Positions 53,029 to 64,000 of a stretch of 64,000 bases of DNA are shown in pieces; within the stretch, counting starts at the first letter, position 1, and every line of letters begins with the position of its first letter. The notes under the pieces are model-generated. The model worked only from the letters and a program-made list of their open reading frames with translations. It was not told the DNA's origin and made no database searches. This DNA comes from Deinococcus aetherius (lineage in GTDB: Bacteria; Deinococcota; Deinococci; Deinococcales; Deinococcaceae). The stretch lies in assembly GCF_025997855.1 (NCBI RefSeq), contig NZ_AP026560.1, positions 1,886,001 through 1,950,000 of the forward strand, in the 5' to 3' direction. A program made the translations under genes and the position numbers.

Positions 53029-54317
53029 GTCGGATGTGCTGGCGAGTCGAGCTTGTCGTCAACATGCAGTTGACTGAAGGTGGGTCCCCACGCGAAAGCT
53101 AAGGAGAGCACCACTGACAGGACGCCGAAGCCGACCAACATGCTTTGGAAGGACTGGAGGCGGGCCTCGGAGGCGTTCACACCCTGGCCGACGAGAAAGT
53201 CCGTAATCAGGTCCGACAGGACGCCGCTTAAGACCAGCGCCAGCGGGGTGAGCGAGACGGCCAGCATGCGGCGCACCGCGAACACCCGGCCTTGTAATGC
53301 CTGCGGCACCGCTGTCTGCCAGAAGACCTGATAGGAGGCGTTGGCGAAAGGACTGGTCAGCCCAGGCAGGAAGCGGAACGCGCCCCAGAGCACCGGCACG
53401 CGCGCCAGCCCAAAGCTGATCTGTACCAGCACGGCCTCGAATCCATTCAATAGGAAGACCTGACGAATACTCAGCTTCCGCTTGAGCAGCGCGATCACCA
53501 AGACGCCGCCCAGGATCGCCCCAATCCCCGAGCAAGCGGTGACGAGCCCCAGCGCCACCGTGTCGTTCCCAGTTCGTTCCAAGACCAGCGGCGAAACGAG
53601 CGGCAGCGTGATGGTGAAGGAGAAGTTGAGCAAGGCCATGATCAACAGGAGCTGCAAGAGCTTCGGCTGAGACCGCAGATAGCCGAGGCTTTGGCGGAAG
53701 TCGGCCATGTACCCGGCCAGGCTCAAGCCCGGCGAGCGCAAAACTTCGGCCCGCTCGTGATTTGGGATGCGGATGAACAGGAGCGCCGCGCAGGCGACGA
53801 GGAAGGAGAACACATCGAACAGCAGCACGGTCTGGATGCCCACGGCGGCCACCAGGAACCCGCCGAGGATCGGCGCGAAGACCTGGCTGATGTCCTCGTT
53901 CATCGACAACAGACTGTTGGCCCGCGCGAGCGCCTCCTTGGGGACCATCTGGCCGACGCTGGCGAGTTCGGTGAGGGGTTGGAAGGTGCCGACGGCGCTT
54001 TGCAGGGCCAGCAGGGCGAAGATCGTGACCGTGGGCAGGGCCGCCTGTGTGACAGCCGCGAGCAAGGCCACGCCGATCACGGCCTGAGCGAAGCCGGTGA
54101 TCAGCAGGATCAGGCGGCGGTTGTAACGGTCCACGATGACCCCGGCGAACGGGCCGACGAAGAGGCTGGGCAGGTAGCCAAAGAGGATGGACAGGGCCAG
54201 CGCCGAGACCTGGCCTGTTTTCTGGTAGAGCAGGATGCCGATGGCGAACTTGGTCATGCCAGACCCAAGTACTGAAACGGTCTGGCTAAGCCAGAAAACG
54301 AGAAACGAGGAACCCAT
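53016..54317 (-). CDS. MFS exporter, macrolide-efflux type
   Basis: This 433-residue membrane protein has 12 helices, with [18 protein letters not shown] as motif A. It resembles the MFS_3 group (enterobactin or macrolide exporters). The start at 54317 follows GGAGG by 4 nt; a GTG eight codons further up is less likely. It lies 23 bp after the MalY-like gene, so the two form an operon. GC content looks slightly lower than nearby genes, a possible sign of transfer, not measured. Confidence 0.9.
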   Translation of the reverse strand: MGSSFLVFWLSQTVSVLGSGMTKFAIGILLYQKTGQVSALALSILFGYLPSLFVGPFAGVIVDRYNRRLILLITGFAQAVIGVALLAAVTQAALPTVTIFALLALQSAVGTFQPLTELASVGQMVPKEALARANSLLSMNEDISQVFAPILGGFLVAAVGIQTVLLFDVFSFLVACAALLFIRIPNHERAEVLRSPGLSLAGYMADFRQSLGYLRSQPKLLQLLLIMALLNFSFTITLPLVSPLVLERTGNDTVALGLVTACSGIGAILGGVLVIALLKRKLSIRQVFLLNGFEAVLVQISFGLARVPVLWGAFRFLPGLTSPFANASYQVFWQTAVPQALQGRVFAVRRMLAVSLTPLALVLSGVLSDLITDFLVGQGVNASEARLQSFQSMLVGFGVLSVVLSLAFAWGPTFSQLHVDDKLDSPAHPTHGF

Positions 54318-54340
54318 CTGCCCTCCGAGGGGTCTCCCCA

Positions 54341-55567
54341 CTAGCTCTGAACCACCTCCTCCCGCCCCAGCGCCTCCGCCATCCGCTCCAGCGCCTCGAT
54401 CAAGAGGGCGCGGCTGGTGGCGAAGTTGACGCGGATGAAGCCCTGGTACTGGGGCTTGAGTTCTTCCGGCGCAAAGACCGGGCCATCGTGGACGGCGATC
54501 CTGGCCTCCTCCAGCAGGAACTTCTGAATGTCACCGGCTCGCGGATGGGACCGCAGGTCGAGCCAGGCGAGATAGGTCGCCTCGACGGGGAAGGACCGGA
54601 CCCAAGGGAGTTGTGTCTCGACAAATGCCTGGAGCACGTCACGGTTCCCCCGCAGGTAAGCGACCATGCCCTCCAGCCAGGGGCCGCCCTCCCGCAGGGC
54701 CGCCTGCCACATCGTCACGCTCAGGGCGCTGGGGTGACCCATCAGACCCCCGGCGGCCTTCTTGACTCGCTGCACCAGCTCGGGGTCGTGGCCCACCATC
54801 GCCCCGATGCCCAGGCCCGCCGTGTTGTACGCCTTGCAGGGCCCGGTGAGGGTGATCGTCTTCGCCCGCACCTGGGGATCGGCGGCGAAAGCCTCGAACG
54901 CCCTGCCCGTGTACCGCAGATCGGCGTGCAACTCGTCCGACATCACCCACAGGTCGCGGGCGAGCACGAGGTCGCGCAGCCGGGCGAGTTCTCCTTCGTC
55001 CCACACCCGCCCGGTGGGGTTGTGGGGGTGGCAGAGCAGGAGGAGCCTGCTGCCCTCGGTCGCGGCCTCCAGCGCCTCCCAGTCGATCTCCCAGCGCCTC
55101 TCCCCCTCCCGCAGCGGCGCGGCGGCCACCCGCCTGCCCTGGTCGGTGATGCTGAGGTGGAAGGGGTGATACACGGGCGTCATGGTGACGACGGGCTCGC
55201 CCGGCTCGGTGAGCGCCTTGACGGCGGCGTAGATGCCCGGCACCACGCCCGGCAGGAAGGAAATGCCCTCGGCGGGGAGGTCCGTCAGCCCCTGGGTGGC
55301 GAGGTGGTCCCGCAGTTGCCCGCCCAGGGTGGGATCGCCGAGAAGCTGGTGGTAGCCCAGCCCGCGCCCCAGGCGATCCTGGAGGGCGGCCACGATGGGG
55401 GGCGCGACCGGGTAGTCCATGTCGGCGACCCACAACGGAATGATCCCTTCGCCGTAGACGGTCCACTTCAGGCTGTCCACATGACGCAGGGTGGCGGGAT
55501 CAAGGGAGCCGTAGGGGTCGGCGACGGAGGCATCGGGCATCAGTTCGGTGGACTGCGCGTCGGTCAT
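54341..55567 (-). CDS. MalY/PatB-type PLP beta-C-S lyase
   Basis: This 408-residue PLP enzyme resembles cystathionine beta-lyase of the MalY/PatB type. KWTVYGEGIIPLWVADMDYPVA is its N-terminal signature, HPHNPTGRVW is conserved, and TGPCKAYNTAGL carries the PLP Lys. It probably splits cystathionine or cysteine-like compounds. The start at 55567 follows TATCCT by 6 nt, leaderless. Operon with the MFS exporter. Confidence 0.92.
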   Translation of the reverse strand: MTDAQSTELMPDASVADPYGSLDPATLRHVDSLKWTVYGEGIIPLWVADMDYPVAPPIVAALQDRLGRGLGYHQLLGDPTLGGQLRDHLATQGLTDLPAEGISFLPGVVPGIYAAVKALTEPGEPVVTMTPVYHPFHLSITDQGRRVAAAPLREGERRWEIDWEALEAATEGSRLLLLCHPHNPTGRVWDEGELARLRDLVLARDLWVMSDELHADLRYTGRAFEAFAADPQVRAKTITLTGPCKAYNTAGLGIGAMVGHDPELVQRVKKAAGGLMGHPSALSVTMWQAALREGGPWLEGMVAYLRGNRDVLQAFVETQLPWVRSFPVEATYLAWLDLRSHPRAGDIQKFLLEEARIAVHDGPVFAPEELKPQYQGFIRVNFATSRALLIEALERMAEALGREEVVQS

Positions 55568-55589
55568 GGGGGGAGGATACGCCGCCCGC

Positions 55590-56327
<738 letters not shown>

Positions 56328-56333
56328 CCGCCC

Positions 56334-56567
56334 CTACGCCCCGCCCAGCAGCGTAACCAGCACCCGCGTGTCAGGCCCGGCGGCCTCCAGGGCGAGGGGC
56401 TGTTTCCCATCGTGGGTGACGTGCAGCTCGCCGCTCAGGACGGCGATCACCACCCGTGCCCCCGGGTGCCCGTGGCGGGGCACTCCCTCGCCTGCGTTCA
56501 GGTGGAAGAGGAGGCTGCGGCCCCCCGGCGTCGCCGCGAGAACCTGCGGGGGCTGGGCGCGGTTCAC
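56334..56567 (-). CDS. Small cupin-domain protein
   Basis: This 77-residue protein has a partial cupin: SLLFHLNAGEGVPRHGHPGARVVIAVLSGEL gives the first His cluster (RHGH) of the metal site. GTG at 56567 overlaps the TGA of the globin gene. It is shorter than typical cupins but seems complete. Function unknown. Confidence 0.75.
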   Translation of the reverse strand: MNRAQPPQVLAATPGGRSLLFHLNAGEGVPRHGHPGARVVIAVLSGELHVTHDGKQPLALEAAGPDTRVLVTLLGGA

Positions 56568-56924
56568 ATGCCCTCCCCGGCGCCCCGGGCGTGCCGTTCC
56601 AGGTTCACCCACATCCGCCCGGCGAGGGCTAGCAGCGCCCCGACCTCGGGGGGTCGAGTTCGTCGCGCCCAGCCCCAGGTCCGCGTGCGCCGGGCCCGGT
56701 TGCCCCCGGTAGGCGCTCGGCCTACCCAGGACCGCCCGCCAGAAGCCCTCCAGCCGGGCGATGTGGACGGGCCACCCCCCGCGCGGAAAGGGACCGACCT
56801 GCCGGGTAAAGACGGGGCCGAGCAATTCGTCCTGTGTTGCCCTCGCATAGAAGATCCACAGCAACCGCCGCAACTGCTCGTCACCGAGGCGGGCGTACGG
56901 GGGGGATGGGAAGGCCAGGCTCAT
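56564..56924 (-). pseudogene. Truncated-haemoglobin gene with frameshift
   Basis: 361 bp, one more than a multiple of three. The first part reads as a group III-like truncated globin (RRLLWIFYARATQDELLGPVFT, then WPVHIARLEGFWRAVLG with the proximal His region and AHADLGLG). The last part (VGALLALAGRMWVNLERHARG, ending GEGM) is in another frame. The shift is near 56650, around a run of six C. The LGLG-to-VGALL segment is also short, so bases may have been lost. It overlaps the gene before by ATGA. Either a pseudogene or a base error. Confidence 0.75.
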
Positions 56925-57295
56925 GGGTGCGCCGCCACGGCCAGCCCGCAGAGCAGGACGCTGGCCGTCAGGGTGAGGTGGGTGATGCAGGGAGCCGGTG
57001 CCCCGCCGGACATGCAGGGCGACGAGGGCGCCGATGAGGAGGAGCACCGCGAGTTCGAGCACCAGCGGCGCGGTGAAGCCCTGCTTCAAGCCTAGCCCGA
57101 GCACGACGAGCAGCAGCAGACCCGTCAGCGGGCCGTTCACCCGGGCATAGTGACGACCTACGAGGCGACGGTGGGCGCTGCGGATTGCCTCGTCTGGAAA
57201 CAGCTCCTTGAAGGCAGGGCTCACGACGAAGGTGGTGAAGAGGTACATCCCCACCCACACGCCGACGAGGAGCACGTTCAGGGCGGCGAGGACGC

Positions 57296-57299
<4 letters not shown>
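56921..57299 (-). pseudogene. Membrane protein gene with frameshift near its end
   Basis: 379 bp, again one more than a multiple of three. The main part has three hydrophobic segments (ALNVLLVGVWVGMYLF, PLTGLLLLVVLGLGL, LELAVLLLIGALVALH). After about 57000 the last helix (THLTLTASVLLCGLAVAAH) is in a second frame and ends in TGA overlapping the globin ATG, so the shift lies between. The start is GTG at 57299 overlapping the ferredoxin stop. Family not recognised. Broken or error, like its neighbour. Confidence 0.7.
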
Positions 57300-57532
<233 letters not shown>

Positions 57533-57603
57533 GACGACAGGATGCCGGGGCAGGGAGACCGACCGCCATGACTCAGGTCATGGGCGCCGTAGACTGGGCC
57601 GCA

Positions 57604-58299
57604 ATGCTGGCGATCATAGGCGCGATGGACGAGGAGATCGAATTGCTGCTCGCGGAGTTGCGGGAGCGCGAGGACCTGACGCGGCCCGGCGTGACCCTGC
57701 ACCGGGGCGTGCTGGACGGGGTGCCCGTGCTCCTCACGCGCGGCGGGATCGGCAAGGTGAACGCCGCGATGACGACCACGCACCTTCTCACGGCGGGCGC
57801 CACCCGGGTGATCTTCACGGGTGTGGCGGGCGGTGTGCAGCCGGGCCTGCGCGTGGGGGACATCGTGGTGAGCACCGACCTCGTGCAGCACGACGTGGAC
57901 GTGACCGCGCTGGGGTACGAGCCCGGCACCGTGCCCGGCGAGCCCCCCGCCTGGCCCGCCGACGAGCGGCTGCGGGCCCTGGCGCTCGCAGCGGCGGGCG
58001 AGGTGAAGGGCGTGCGCGTCCTGGAGGGCCGGGTGGCGAGCGGCGACCAGTTCGTCGCCTCGCGTGAGGGAGCGCAGAGGCTGCACGACCTCTTCGGGGC
58101 AGCCTGCGCGGAGATGGAGGGGGCCGCCGTCGCCCAGGTGTGCGCCAAGGCGGGCGTGCCCTTCGTGGTCATCCGCTCGGTGAGCGACACCGCCGACCAT
58201 GACGCGCAGGTGGACTACCGCAGCTTCATGCCGCTCGTCGCCCGCCACGCCAAGCAGGTCGTGCGGGGGATGCTCGCCCGGCTGACGGCGGGGGCGTGA
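57604..58299 (+). CDS. mtnN: 5'-methylthioadenosine/S-adenosylhomocysteine nucleosidase
   Basis: This 231-residue enzyme recycles SAM by-products. It opens MLAIIGAMDEEIELLLAEL, with GVAGGV and RSVSDTAD (catalytic Asp) and CAEMEGAAVAQVC present. TAGACT lies 8 nt before ATG, so the mRNA is leaderless. Its TGA overlaps the GTG of lrgA. Operon of three with lrgA and lrgB. Confidence 0.96.
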   Translation: MLAIIGAMDEEIELLLAELREREDLTRPGVTLHRGVLDGVPVLLTRGGIGKVNAAMTTTHLLTAGATRVIFTGVAGGVQPGLRVGDIVVSTDLVQHDVDVTALGYEPGTVPGEPPAWPADERLRALALAAAGEVKGVRVLEGRVASGDQFVASREGAQRLHDLFGAACAEMEGAAVAQVCAKAGVPFVVIRSVSDTADHDAQVDYRSFMPLVARHAKQVVRGMLARLTAGA

Positions 58300-58670
58300 G
58301 CACGTCCGTCACCCGGAGCCTGCCCGTTCCGGTGCGCTTCGTGCTGGGGCTGGGCGTGCTCGTGGGGTTCGCGGCGCTCGGCACCGCCCTCGTCTCCGCC
58401 CTGCGGCTGCCGCTGCCGGGCTCGGTGGTCGGCATGGTGCTCCTGTGGGCGGCCCTGTCCCTGGGAGTGGTGCGGCTGCACTGGATCGAGGACGCCGCCG
58501 ACGGCCTGCTCGCCACCCTGGGGCTCTTGTTCGTGCCCGCCACCGTGGGTGTGGTCGAGTATCTCTCCAGAGGTGCGGAGTGGGCGCTCTGGCTCCTCGT
58601 GATGCTCGCCGGGCTGCTGCTGGGGGCGGGGGTGGCGGGCGCGGTGGCGTCTCGGCTGGTGCGGGGATGA
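58296..58670 (+). CDS. lrgA: LrgA/CidA-like holin-family protein
   Basis: This 124-residue protein has four helices (ALRLPLPGSVVGMVLLWAAL is the conserved PGSxxGM block). Members act with LrgB in cell lysis control or export of small organic acids. The start is GTG overlapping the mtnN stop. lrgB follows after a 55-bp gap. Confidence 0.88.
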   Translation: MSTSVTRSLPVPVRFVLGLGVLVGFAALGTALVSALRLPLPGSVVGMVLLWAALSLGVVRLHWIEDAADGLLATLGLLFVPATVGVVEYLSRGAEWALWLLVMLAGLLLGAGVAGAVASRLVRG

Positions 58671-58683
58671 GGAGGAGCTTTCG

Positions 58684-58704
58684 GCCGTCAGCGGTCAGCC
58701 GTCA
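58684..58704. repeat. Single heptad run (GCCGTCA type)
   Basis: GCCGTCA, GCGGTCA, GCCGTCA in tandem between lrgA and lrgB. No pairing arm was found, so it is a one-sided copy of the intergenic heptad family. Confidence 0.75.
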
Positions 58705-58725
58705 GCGGGGTTCCCAGGGGGGCAC

Positions 58726-59382
<657 letters not shown>

Positions 59383-59484
59383 GTCTCCGGGGCGCTCGGC
59401 CGTGGAGCCGAGGTGACGGGAGACGACCCTGCACCGTCCCGAAATCACGACACGATCTGACGGGACCGGCACTATGCTCGGGGC

Positions 59485-60018
59485 ATGGATGCCGAGGCGT
59501 TCTACCGCTATCTGACGCAGGCCCGCCGCCGACTCTGGACGACCCTGCGCGCCCTGCCGGAAGACGCCCTCGCGCGGGCCGTCCTTCCGACGGACGGGGC
59601 CCGCTGCGTCAAGGACCTGGTGGCTCACATTCCCGTGGTGGAAGACGGCTGGTTTCGCCTGGATCTGCTCGGCCAGCCGCTCGTGCTGGAGACCGTGCAC
59701 CTGGAAACGCTGGGCGCTGAGCCCACCTCGGCCGACGAATACTGGCACCACGAAAAAGAACCGCTGGAGTCGCTGCTCGCCTACTGGGAGGCGGTGGAGT
59801 CGGACACGCTCCGGAGGTGGCCCGAGTTGATGGAGGTCGTCGCCTCCAACCGCAGGATCAAGGTCTCGGAGGACCGCACGGAGACCATCTCGGCGGACGA
59901 GGTGATCTGGCACGTCATGCAGCATGAGGTGCGCCACACGGCCCAGATCGTGCAGATGATCCGCCTGCTCGGGCACCAGCCGCCTTCCCTGGACCTCGTG
60001 TTCCTGACCGCGCGCTGA
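59485..60018 (+). CDS. DinB-fold protein
   Basis: This 177-residue four-helix bundle belongs to the DinB/YfiT superfamily, expanded in Deinococcus. KDLVAHIPVVEDGW holds one metal-binding His, and HVMQHEVRHTAQIVQMIRLLG holds the other two. Members are metal-dependent hydrolases or thiol transferases; activity here is unknown. TATGCT lies 6 nt before ATG, leaderless. Confidence 0.9.
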   Translation: MDAEAFYRYLTQARRRLWTTLRALPEDALARAVLPTDGARCVKDLVAHIPVVEDGWFRLDLLGQPLVLETVHLETLGAEPTSADEYWHHEKEPLESLLAYWEAVESDTLRRWPELMEVVASNRRIKVSEDRTETISADEVIWHVMQHEVRHTAQIVQMIRLLGHQPPSLDLVFLTAR

Positions 60019-60088
60019 CCGTCCCAGGAAGGGCGCCGCCGTCGGGTGTCGACGAGTTTTTGGATGGCCTTCCGGTCGAAGAAGCCGC

Positions 60089-60754
60089 TTAAATTCGCGC
60101 CACCACCGTCTCCGCCCCCGTCACCCGGTCGCCCACGCTGACCTGGGGGGCGGCGTGCCCGGGCAGCGTCAACAGGATGAGACCGCCCTCCTCCAGAAAG
60201 GCGAGCTTGTGCCCGGCGCGCGTCTCGTCTCCCGGGCGGACGTAGGTGGTGGCGTTCAGGCCTCCCCTTCCCGCGACCAGAGTCACGCTCACGTCGCCCT
60301 TCTCGGTGGTGAGGGTGGTGACGTGGCGTTCGTTCTCGACCGCGCCGCGCGTGCCGAGGAGGTCGGCGGGGCGGCCCAGCAGGAGCCCGGGGCCCCCGAC
60401 CGGCAGATTCAGGCGGCTCCCGAGGTGCTGGGACCCCCTGGCCGTGCCGCTCACCGGGGCGTAGGCGAAGTGCACGTCGAGCGGCCCGTTGACCAGGCCT
60501 ACGAGCCAGCCCTCCCGCACGTCCGCGCCGATCAGGTCACGCGCCCTCAGAGGGGCGGCCAGCGTCTCCACCCGCACTTCCCCGCCCTCGATGCAGCGCA
60601 CGAAGCACACCAGCCCGTCGGCGGGGCTGAGAACCGCGCCCGCGTCCTGCGGTGGGATGCGGATGGGGTCGCGGTAACGGCGCACGCCGCGCACGTACCA
60701 GACGGCGGCAGCCAGAGCGGCGAGGGGGAGGACCAGGCGGGACAGACGGGGCAT
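60089..60754 (-). CDS. Phosphatidylserine decarboxylase-like protein lacking the cleavage site
   Basis: This 221-residue protein has one N-terminal membrane helix and the Psd motifs YRDPIRIPP, LSPADG, DVHFAYAPVSG and ENERH. The enzyme normally cuts itself at Gly-Ser to make a pyruvoyl group. Here that region reads LAFLEEGGLILLTLP, where Ser is Gly, so no pyruvoyl can form. It is probably a non-catalytic relative or uses another reaction. TACACT lies 6 nt before ATG. Confidence 0.82.
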   Translation of the reverse strand: MPRLSRLVLPLAALAAAVWYVRGVRRYRDPIRIPPQDAGAVLSPADGLVCFVRCIEGGEVRVETLAAPLRARDLIGADVREGWLVGLVNGPLDVHFAYAPVSGTARGSQHLGSRLNLPVGGPGLLLGRPADLLGTRGAVENERHVTTLTTEKGDVSVTLVAGRGGLNATTYVRPGDETRAGHKLAFLEEGGLILLTLPGHAAPQVSVGDRVTGAETVVARI

Positions 60755-60805
60755 GGAGGGAGTGTAGAGGAGGAACGGGGACCGCCGCCGGGTCCCCCTC
60801 GCCCT

Positions 60806-61498
60806 TTACCGCGAGACGAGAATCTGCACGCTCTGGAGGGTGTCGGGCTGGGCCCCATTGATGGGCGTCTCCCCGCCCTGCCCACTCCGCGCCGTCCGCG
60901 TGAGCTTCGCCAGCACGTCCTGCCCGGCCACGACCTTGCCGAACACGGTGTACTGTCCATTCAAGAAATCGGCGGCATCGAGTGTGATGAAAAATTGGCT
61001 TCCCTGAGAAAACGGACTCTGCGAGCGGGCCATCGCCAGCACCCCCGCCGAGTTGAAGTTCAGCCCCTCGTCGAGTTCCAGGAAGAAGCCGTAGCCGGGC
61101 CCGCCCGTGCCCCACTTTTCCCGCTGCGCCGTGTCCGCGCTGAGGGGATCGCCCCCCTGCGCCATGAAGCCCTCGATGACCCGGTGAAAGCGCGTTCCGT
61201 CGTAGAAGTGATTCAGCGCCAGAAACACGAAGTTGTTCACCGCCTTGGGTGCCTGCCGGGCGTAAAACTCGACCGTCACGTCGCCCTTATTCGTCTTCAG
61301 CACGGCCCGGTAGGTCTTGGCGGGATCGATCACCCAGCCGGGCTCCTTGAAGGAGCGGACGGGCTGGGTGCTGAGGTACGGCACGGGAACGAAGGTGGGC
61401 GCGGCGGCGGGGCGGGCCGGGGTCGGCGTAGCCGGGGTGGAAGACTGCGCGAACGCGGCGGAGGCGAGCATCAGGGCACAGAGAGTCAGGGAACGCAT
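60806..61498 (-). CDS. Secreted cyclophilin-type peptidyl-prolyl isomerase
   Basis: This 230-residue protein has a signal peptide (MRSLTLCALMLASAAFAQS) then a Pro/Thr-rich stretch and a cyclophilin domain from about residue 60. FHRVIEGFMAQGGDP carries the active-site Arg and Gln, and SQGSQFFITL follows. It folds exported proteins. It is followed upstream by a lipoprotein gene 13 bp away, so an operon is likely. Confidence 0.94.
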   Translation of the reverse strand: MRSLTLCALMLASAAFAQSSTPATPTPARPAAAPTFVPVPYLSTQPVRSFKEPGWVIDPAKTYRAVLKTNKGDVTVEFYARQAPKAVNNFVFLALNHFYDGTRFHRVIEGFMAQGGDPLSADTAQREKWGTGGPGYGFFLELDEGLNFNSAGVLAMARSQSPFSQGSQFFITLDAADFLNGQYTVFGKVVAGQDVLAKLTRTARSGQGGETPINGAQPDTLQSVQILVSR

Positions 61499-61510
61499 AG
61501 AGCCTCCAGC

Positions 61511-61888
61511 CTAGCGGGTGACAGAGCTTCTCTCCAGGCGCCCCGCCGAGACCATCAGATCGAGTGTCCGCTGGGCCGACGCCTTGCGCGCCTCAAGCCG
61601 CCTGACCTCCGCCGAATCGGCACCCGCCGCCGTCATAGCCTTCAGCGCCTCGTCGGCCTTCTCCATCCTGTTCCGGAGGTACGTCAGGATGGCCGCCTCC
61701 CCCAACTCGCCCTCGTAGATGGAGGACAACCCGTGACCGTCGGGACGCTCGCGGATGTAGGCCCAGGCGTTGAGGTGCTTGTAGCCTTCCGCCGGCGACT
61801 GCTTCTCGCTCCCCGCAAGTTGGGGGCTACACGCGAGCAACAGGGTCGTCAGGGCCATGCACGCGGTCAACCTCCCAGCTTTTCCCAT
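61511..61888 (-). CDS. Small lipoprotein of unknown function
   Basis: This 125-residue protein has lipobox LLLAC (Cys20). The mature part is helical (EAAILTYLRNRMEKADEALKAM). The ATG at 61888 overlaps the TAA of the Lrp gene, with GGAGGAGGAG upstream, so it is translationally coupled. It lies 13 bp before the cyclophilin gene. No family recognised. Confidence 0.8.
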   Translation of the reverse strand: MGKAGRLTACMALTTLLLACSPQLAGSEKQSPAEGYKHLNAWAYIRERPDGHGLSSIYEGELGEAAILTYLRNRMEKADEALKAMTAAGADSAEVRRLEARKASAQRTLDLMVSAGRLERSSVTR

Positions 61889-62367
61889 TACCGCTCCTCC
61901 TCCACCGCCAGGCTCGTCGTGTACTTCTCCTGCTTCACCACAATCGTGCTCGCCGTATTCCTCACGCCCGGCGTCGCGGCGAGCACGTCCACCAGGAAGG
62001 TCTGGTAGGCGTCGAGGTCGGGCACGCAGACCTTGAGGAGGTAGTCGGTGTCGCCCAGGCACAGGTAGCACTCCAGCACCTCGGGCCGGGTGCGCATGTG
62101 CTCGGCGAAGGTCTCGAAGCCCTGCTTGGTCTGCCGGTCCAGCGTCACCCGCACGAGGACCATCAGGTCTCGACCGACCAGCTTGGGATCGAGGAGCGCC
62201 ACATAGCGGTTGATCACGCCCTCCTCCTCCAGCCGCCGGACCCGCCGCAGCGTCGGGGCGGGCGTCAGGCCGATCTCGTCGGCGAGTTCGGTGTTCGGTA
62301 TTCGGGCGTCGCGCTGGAGGATGGTCAGGATGCGGCGGTCGATGGCGTCGAGTTCGGGCCGTGACAT
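61888..62367 (-). CDS. Lrp/AsnC-family regulator
   Basis: This 159-residue DNA-binding protein starts [45 protein letters not shown], with a winged helix-turn-helix (about 5-50) and a RAM ligand domain after it. It is probably an alanine-responsive regulator of the divergent ald. TAAACT lies about 10 nt before ATG. The stop overlaps the start of the lipoprotein gene. Confidence 0.93.
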   Translation of the reverse strand: MSRPELDAIDRRILTILQRDARIPNTELADEIGLTPAPTLRRVRRLEEEGVINRYVALLDPKLVGRDLMVLVRVTLDRQTKQGFETFAEHMRTRPEVLECYLCLGDTDYLLKVCVPDLDAYQTFLVDVLAATPGVRNTASTIVVKQEKYTTSLAVEEER

Positions 62368-62393
62368 AAATGCCAACAGTTTAGCCTTTAGAA

Positions 62394-62406
62394 GCAACGT
62401 TGTTGC
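62394..62406. promoter_or_regulatory. Possible Lrp operator between lrp and ald
   Basis: GCAAC-GTT-GTTGC is a perfect 5-bp inverted repeat in the 163-bp divergent gap. It lies just upstream of the lrp -10 box. A Lrp-type regulator could bind it, but this is inference. Confidence 0.35.
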
Positions 62407-62530
62407 GGCATCGGACCCGTCGGCCGGAGAGGAAGCAATCCTGAACGCCGATACTCCTGCTACCATTGCGTCACGGCAACGAAGGAATCGTCGGCGGAGT
62501 TCACCCCGCACGGCGCCTGGAGGCAATGAC

Positions 62531-63637
<1,107 letters not shown>

Positions 63638-63642
63638 GCGAA

Positions 63643-63695
63643 GGGGAAAAAAGAGGGGCGAGGCACCCACAGCGGCGGCCTCGCCCCTTTCCCTT
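63643..63695. terminator. Bidirectional terminator after ald
   Basis: GGGGCGAGGC (63655-63664) pairs with GCCTCGCCCC (63678-63687). TTTCCCTTT follows on the plus strand and TCTTTTTTCCCC on the minus, so both converging genes can stop here. Confidence 0.85.
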
Positions 63696-64000
63696 TCAGT
63701 TCCCGCGCCCCTTGAGGCTCAGCGGCCTTAACCCCGCCTCGATCTGCCCGCGCCGGAGCTCCAGAAAGGGCGCGAGCACGAGCGTTTCTCCCAGGTGGGC
63801 CGGGTCCTCGTCCACGGCGAATCCGGGACCGTCCGTCGCCAGTTCGATCAGGATGCCCTGCGGCTCGCGGTAATAGATGGAGTGGAACCAGTGGCGGTCC
63901 ACCTCACCGCTTGTCCGCAGGCCCAGGCCGGTCAGCCGCTCGCTCCAGGCGTGGTAGTCCTCGTCCCGCACCCGCAGCGCGAGGTGGTGGACGCCGCCCG
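63696..64000 (-). CDS. Ring-cleaving dioxygenase-like VOC protein, partial
   Basis: The C-terminal part of a gene that runs off the right edge. Reading begins at [18 protein letters not shown], where the His is a metal-site residue, and continues [19 protein letters not shown] with the metal-binding Glu. [16 protein letters not shown] near the end matches ring-cleaving dioxygenases. It reads open to the window end; the start is not seen. Substrate unknown. Confidence 0.85.
   Translation of the reverse strand, partial: GGVHHLALRVRDEDYHAWSERLTGLGLRTSGEVDRHWFHSIYYREPQGILIELATDGPGFAVDEDPAHLGETLVLAPFLELRRGQIEAGLRPLSLKGRGN

Overview
The window is high-GC bacterial chromosome, most likely from the genus Deinococcus or a close relative in Deinococcota. 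The best lineage marker is the Gre-factor gene at 11.2-11.7 kb. Its coiled-coil tip carries the acidic ADNEDTG signature of Gfh1 rather than the GreA tip, and Gfh1 is known only from Deinococcus and Thermus. A second marker is the promoter style: about twenty genes have a TANNNT -10 box only 6-9 nt before an ATG or GTG, the layout of the leaderless mRNAs described in Deinococcus. The species cannot be named from the sequence alone.

Layout. 1-3.3 kb is the leader-distal part of a long CRISPR array (46 full repeats); its leader and cas genes lie off the left edge. 3.4-9.5 kb holds a sensor kinase with a degenerate receiver and a minus-strand operon of a ROK regulator, glucose-type binding protein and two ABC permeases. 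9.6-17.2 kb carries lysS, gfh1, a barrel-like envelope protein, mutS2, a VOC protein, a VTT membrane protein and a helical unknown. 17.2-23.9 kb carries a PQQ-type beta-propeller dehydrogenase, an FMN reductase-like protein, a pseudouridine synthase, two transporters and a general-stress flavoprotein. 24.2-27.6 kb is the complete succinate dehydrogenase operon sdhCDAB. 28.4-32 kb holds a lipoprotein, a hemB-phosphatase-IsdG-like operon and a three-gene operon of unknowns.

An intact IS of the IS4/IS701 type (31,996-33,184, flanked by TTAA) sits exactly on the stop codon of a 970-residue P-loop/TPR protein. 36.2-41.2 kb carries a secreted TPR protein, a lipid kinase, wecB, a WecA-type transferase and upp. 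41.2-50.5 kb mixes signalling (GAF/HD-GYP), lysA, a NERD nuclease with zinc ribbons, a vapBC pair, a TetR regulator, terC behind a possible manganese riboswitch, and an endonuclease III. 51-57.5 kb has hisZG, an MFS exporter, a MalY-type lyase and a Crp/Fnr operon in which a globin and a membrane gene are both frameshifted. 57.6-64 kb has mtnN-lrgA-lrgB, a DinB-fold protein, a phosphatidylserine decarboxylase-like protein without its self-cleavage site, a secreted cyclophilin, and a divergent lrp/ald pair.

Two non-coding patterns run through the region and are the most unusual things seen. (1) Seven intergenic elements are built from tandem imperfect heptamers; six form a palindrome whose two arms are both heptad-phased. 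(2) A near-identical 21-bp motif lies exactly 21 bp upstream of the -10 boxes of both mutS2 and the VOC gene. No tRNA or rRNA gene was recognised.
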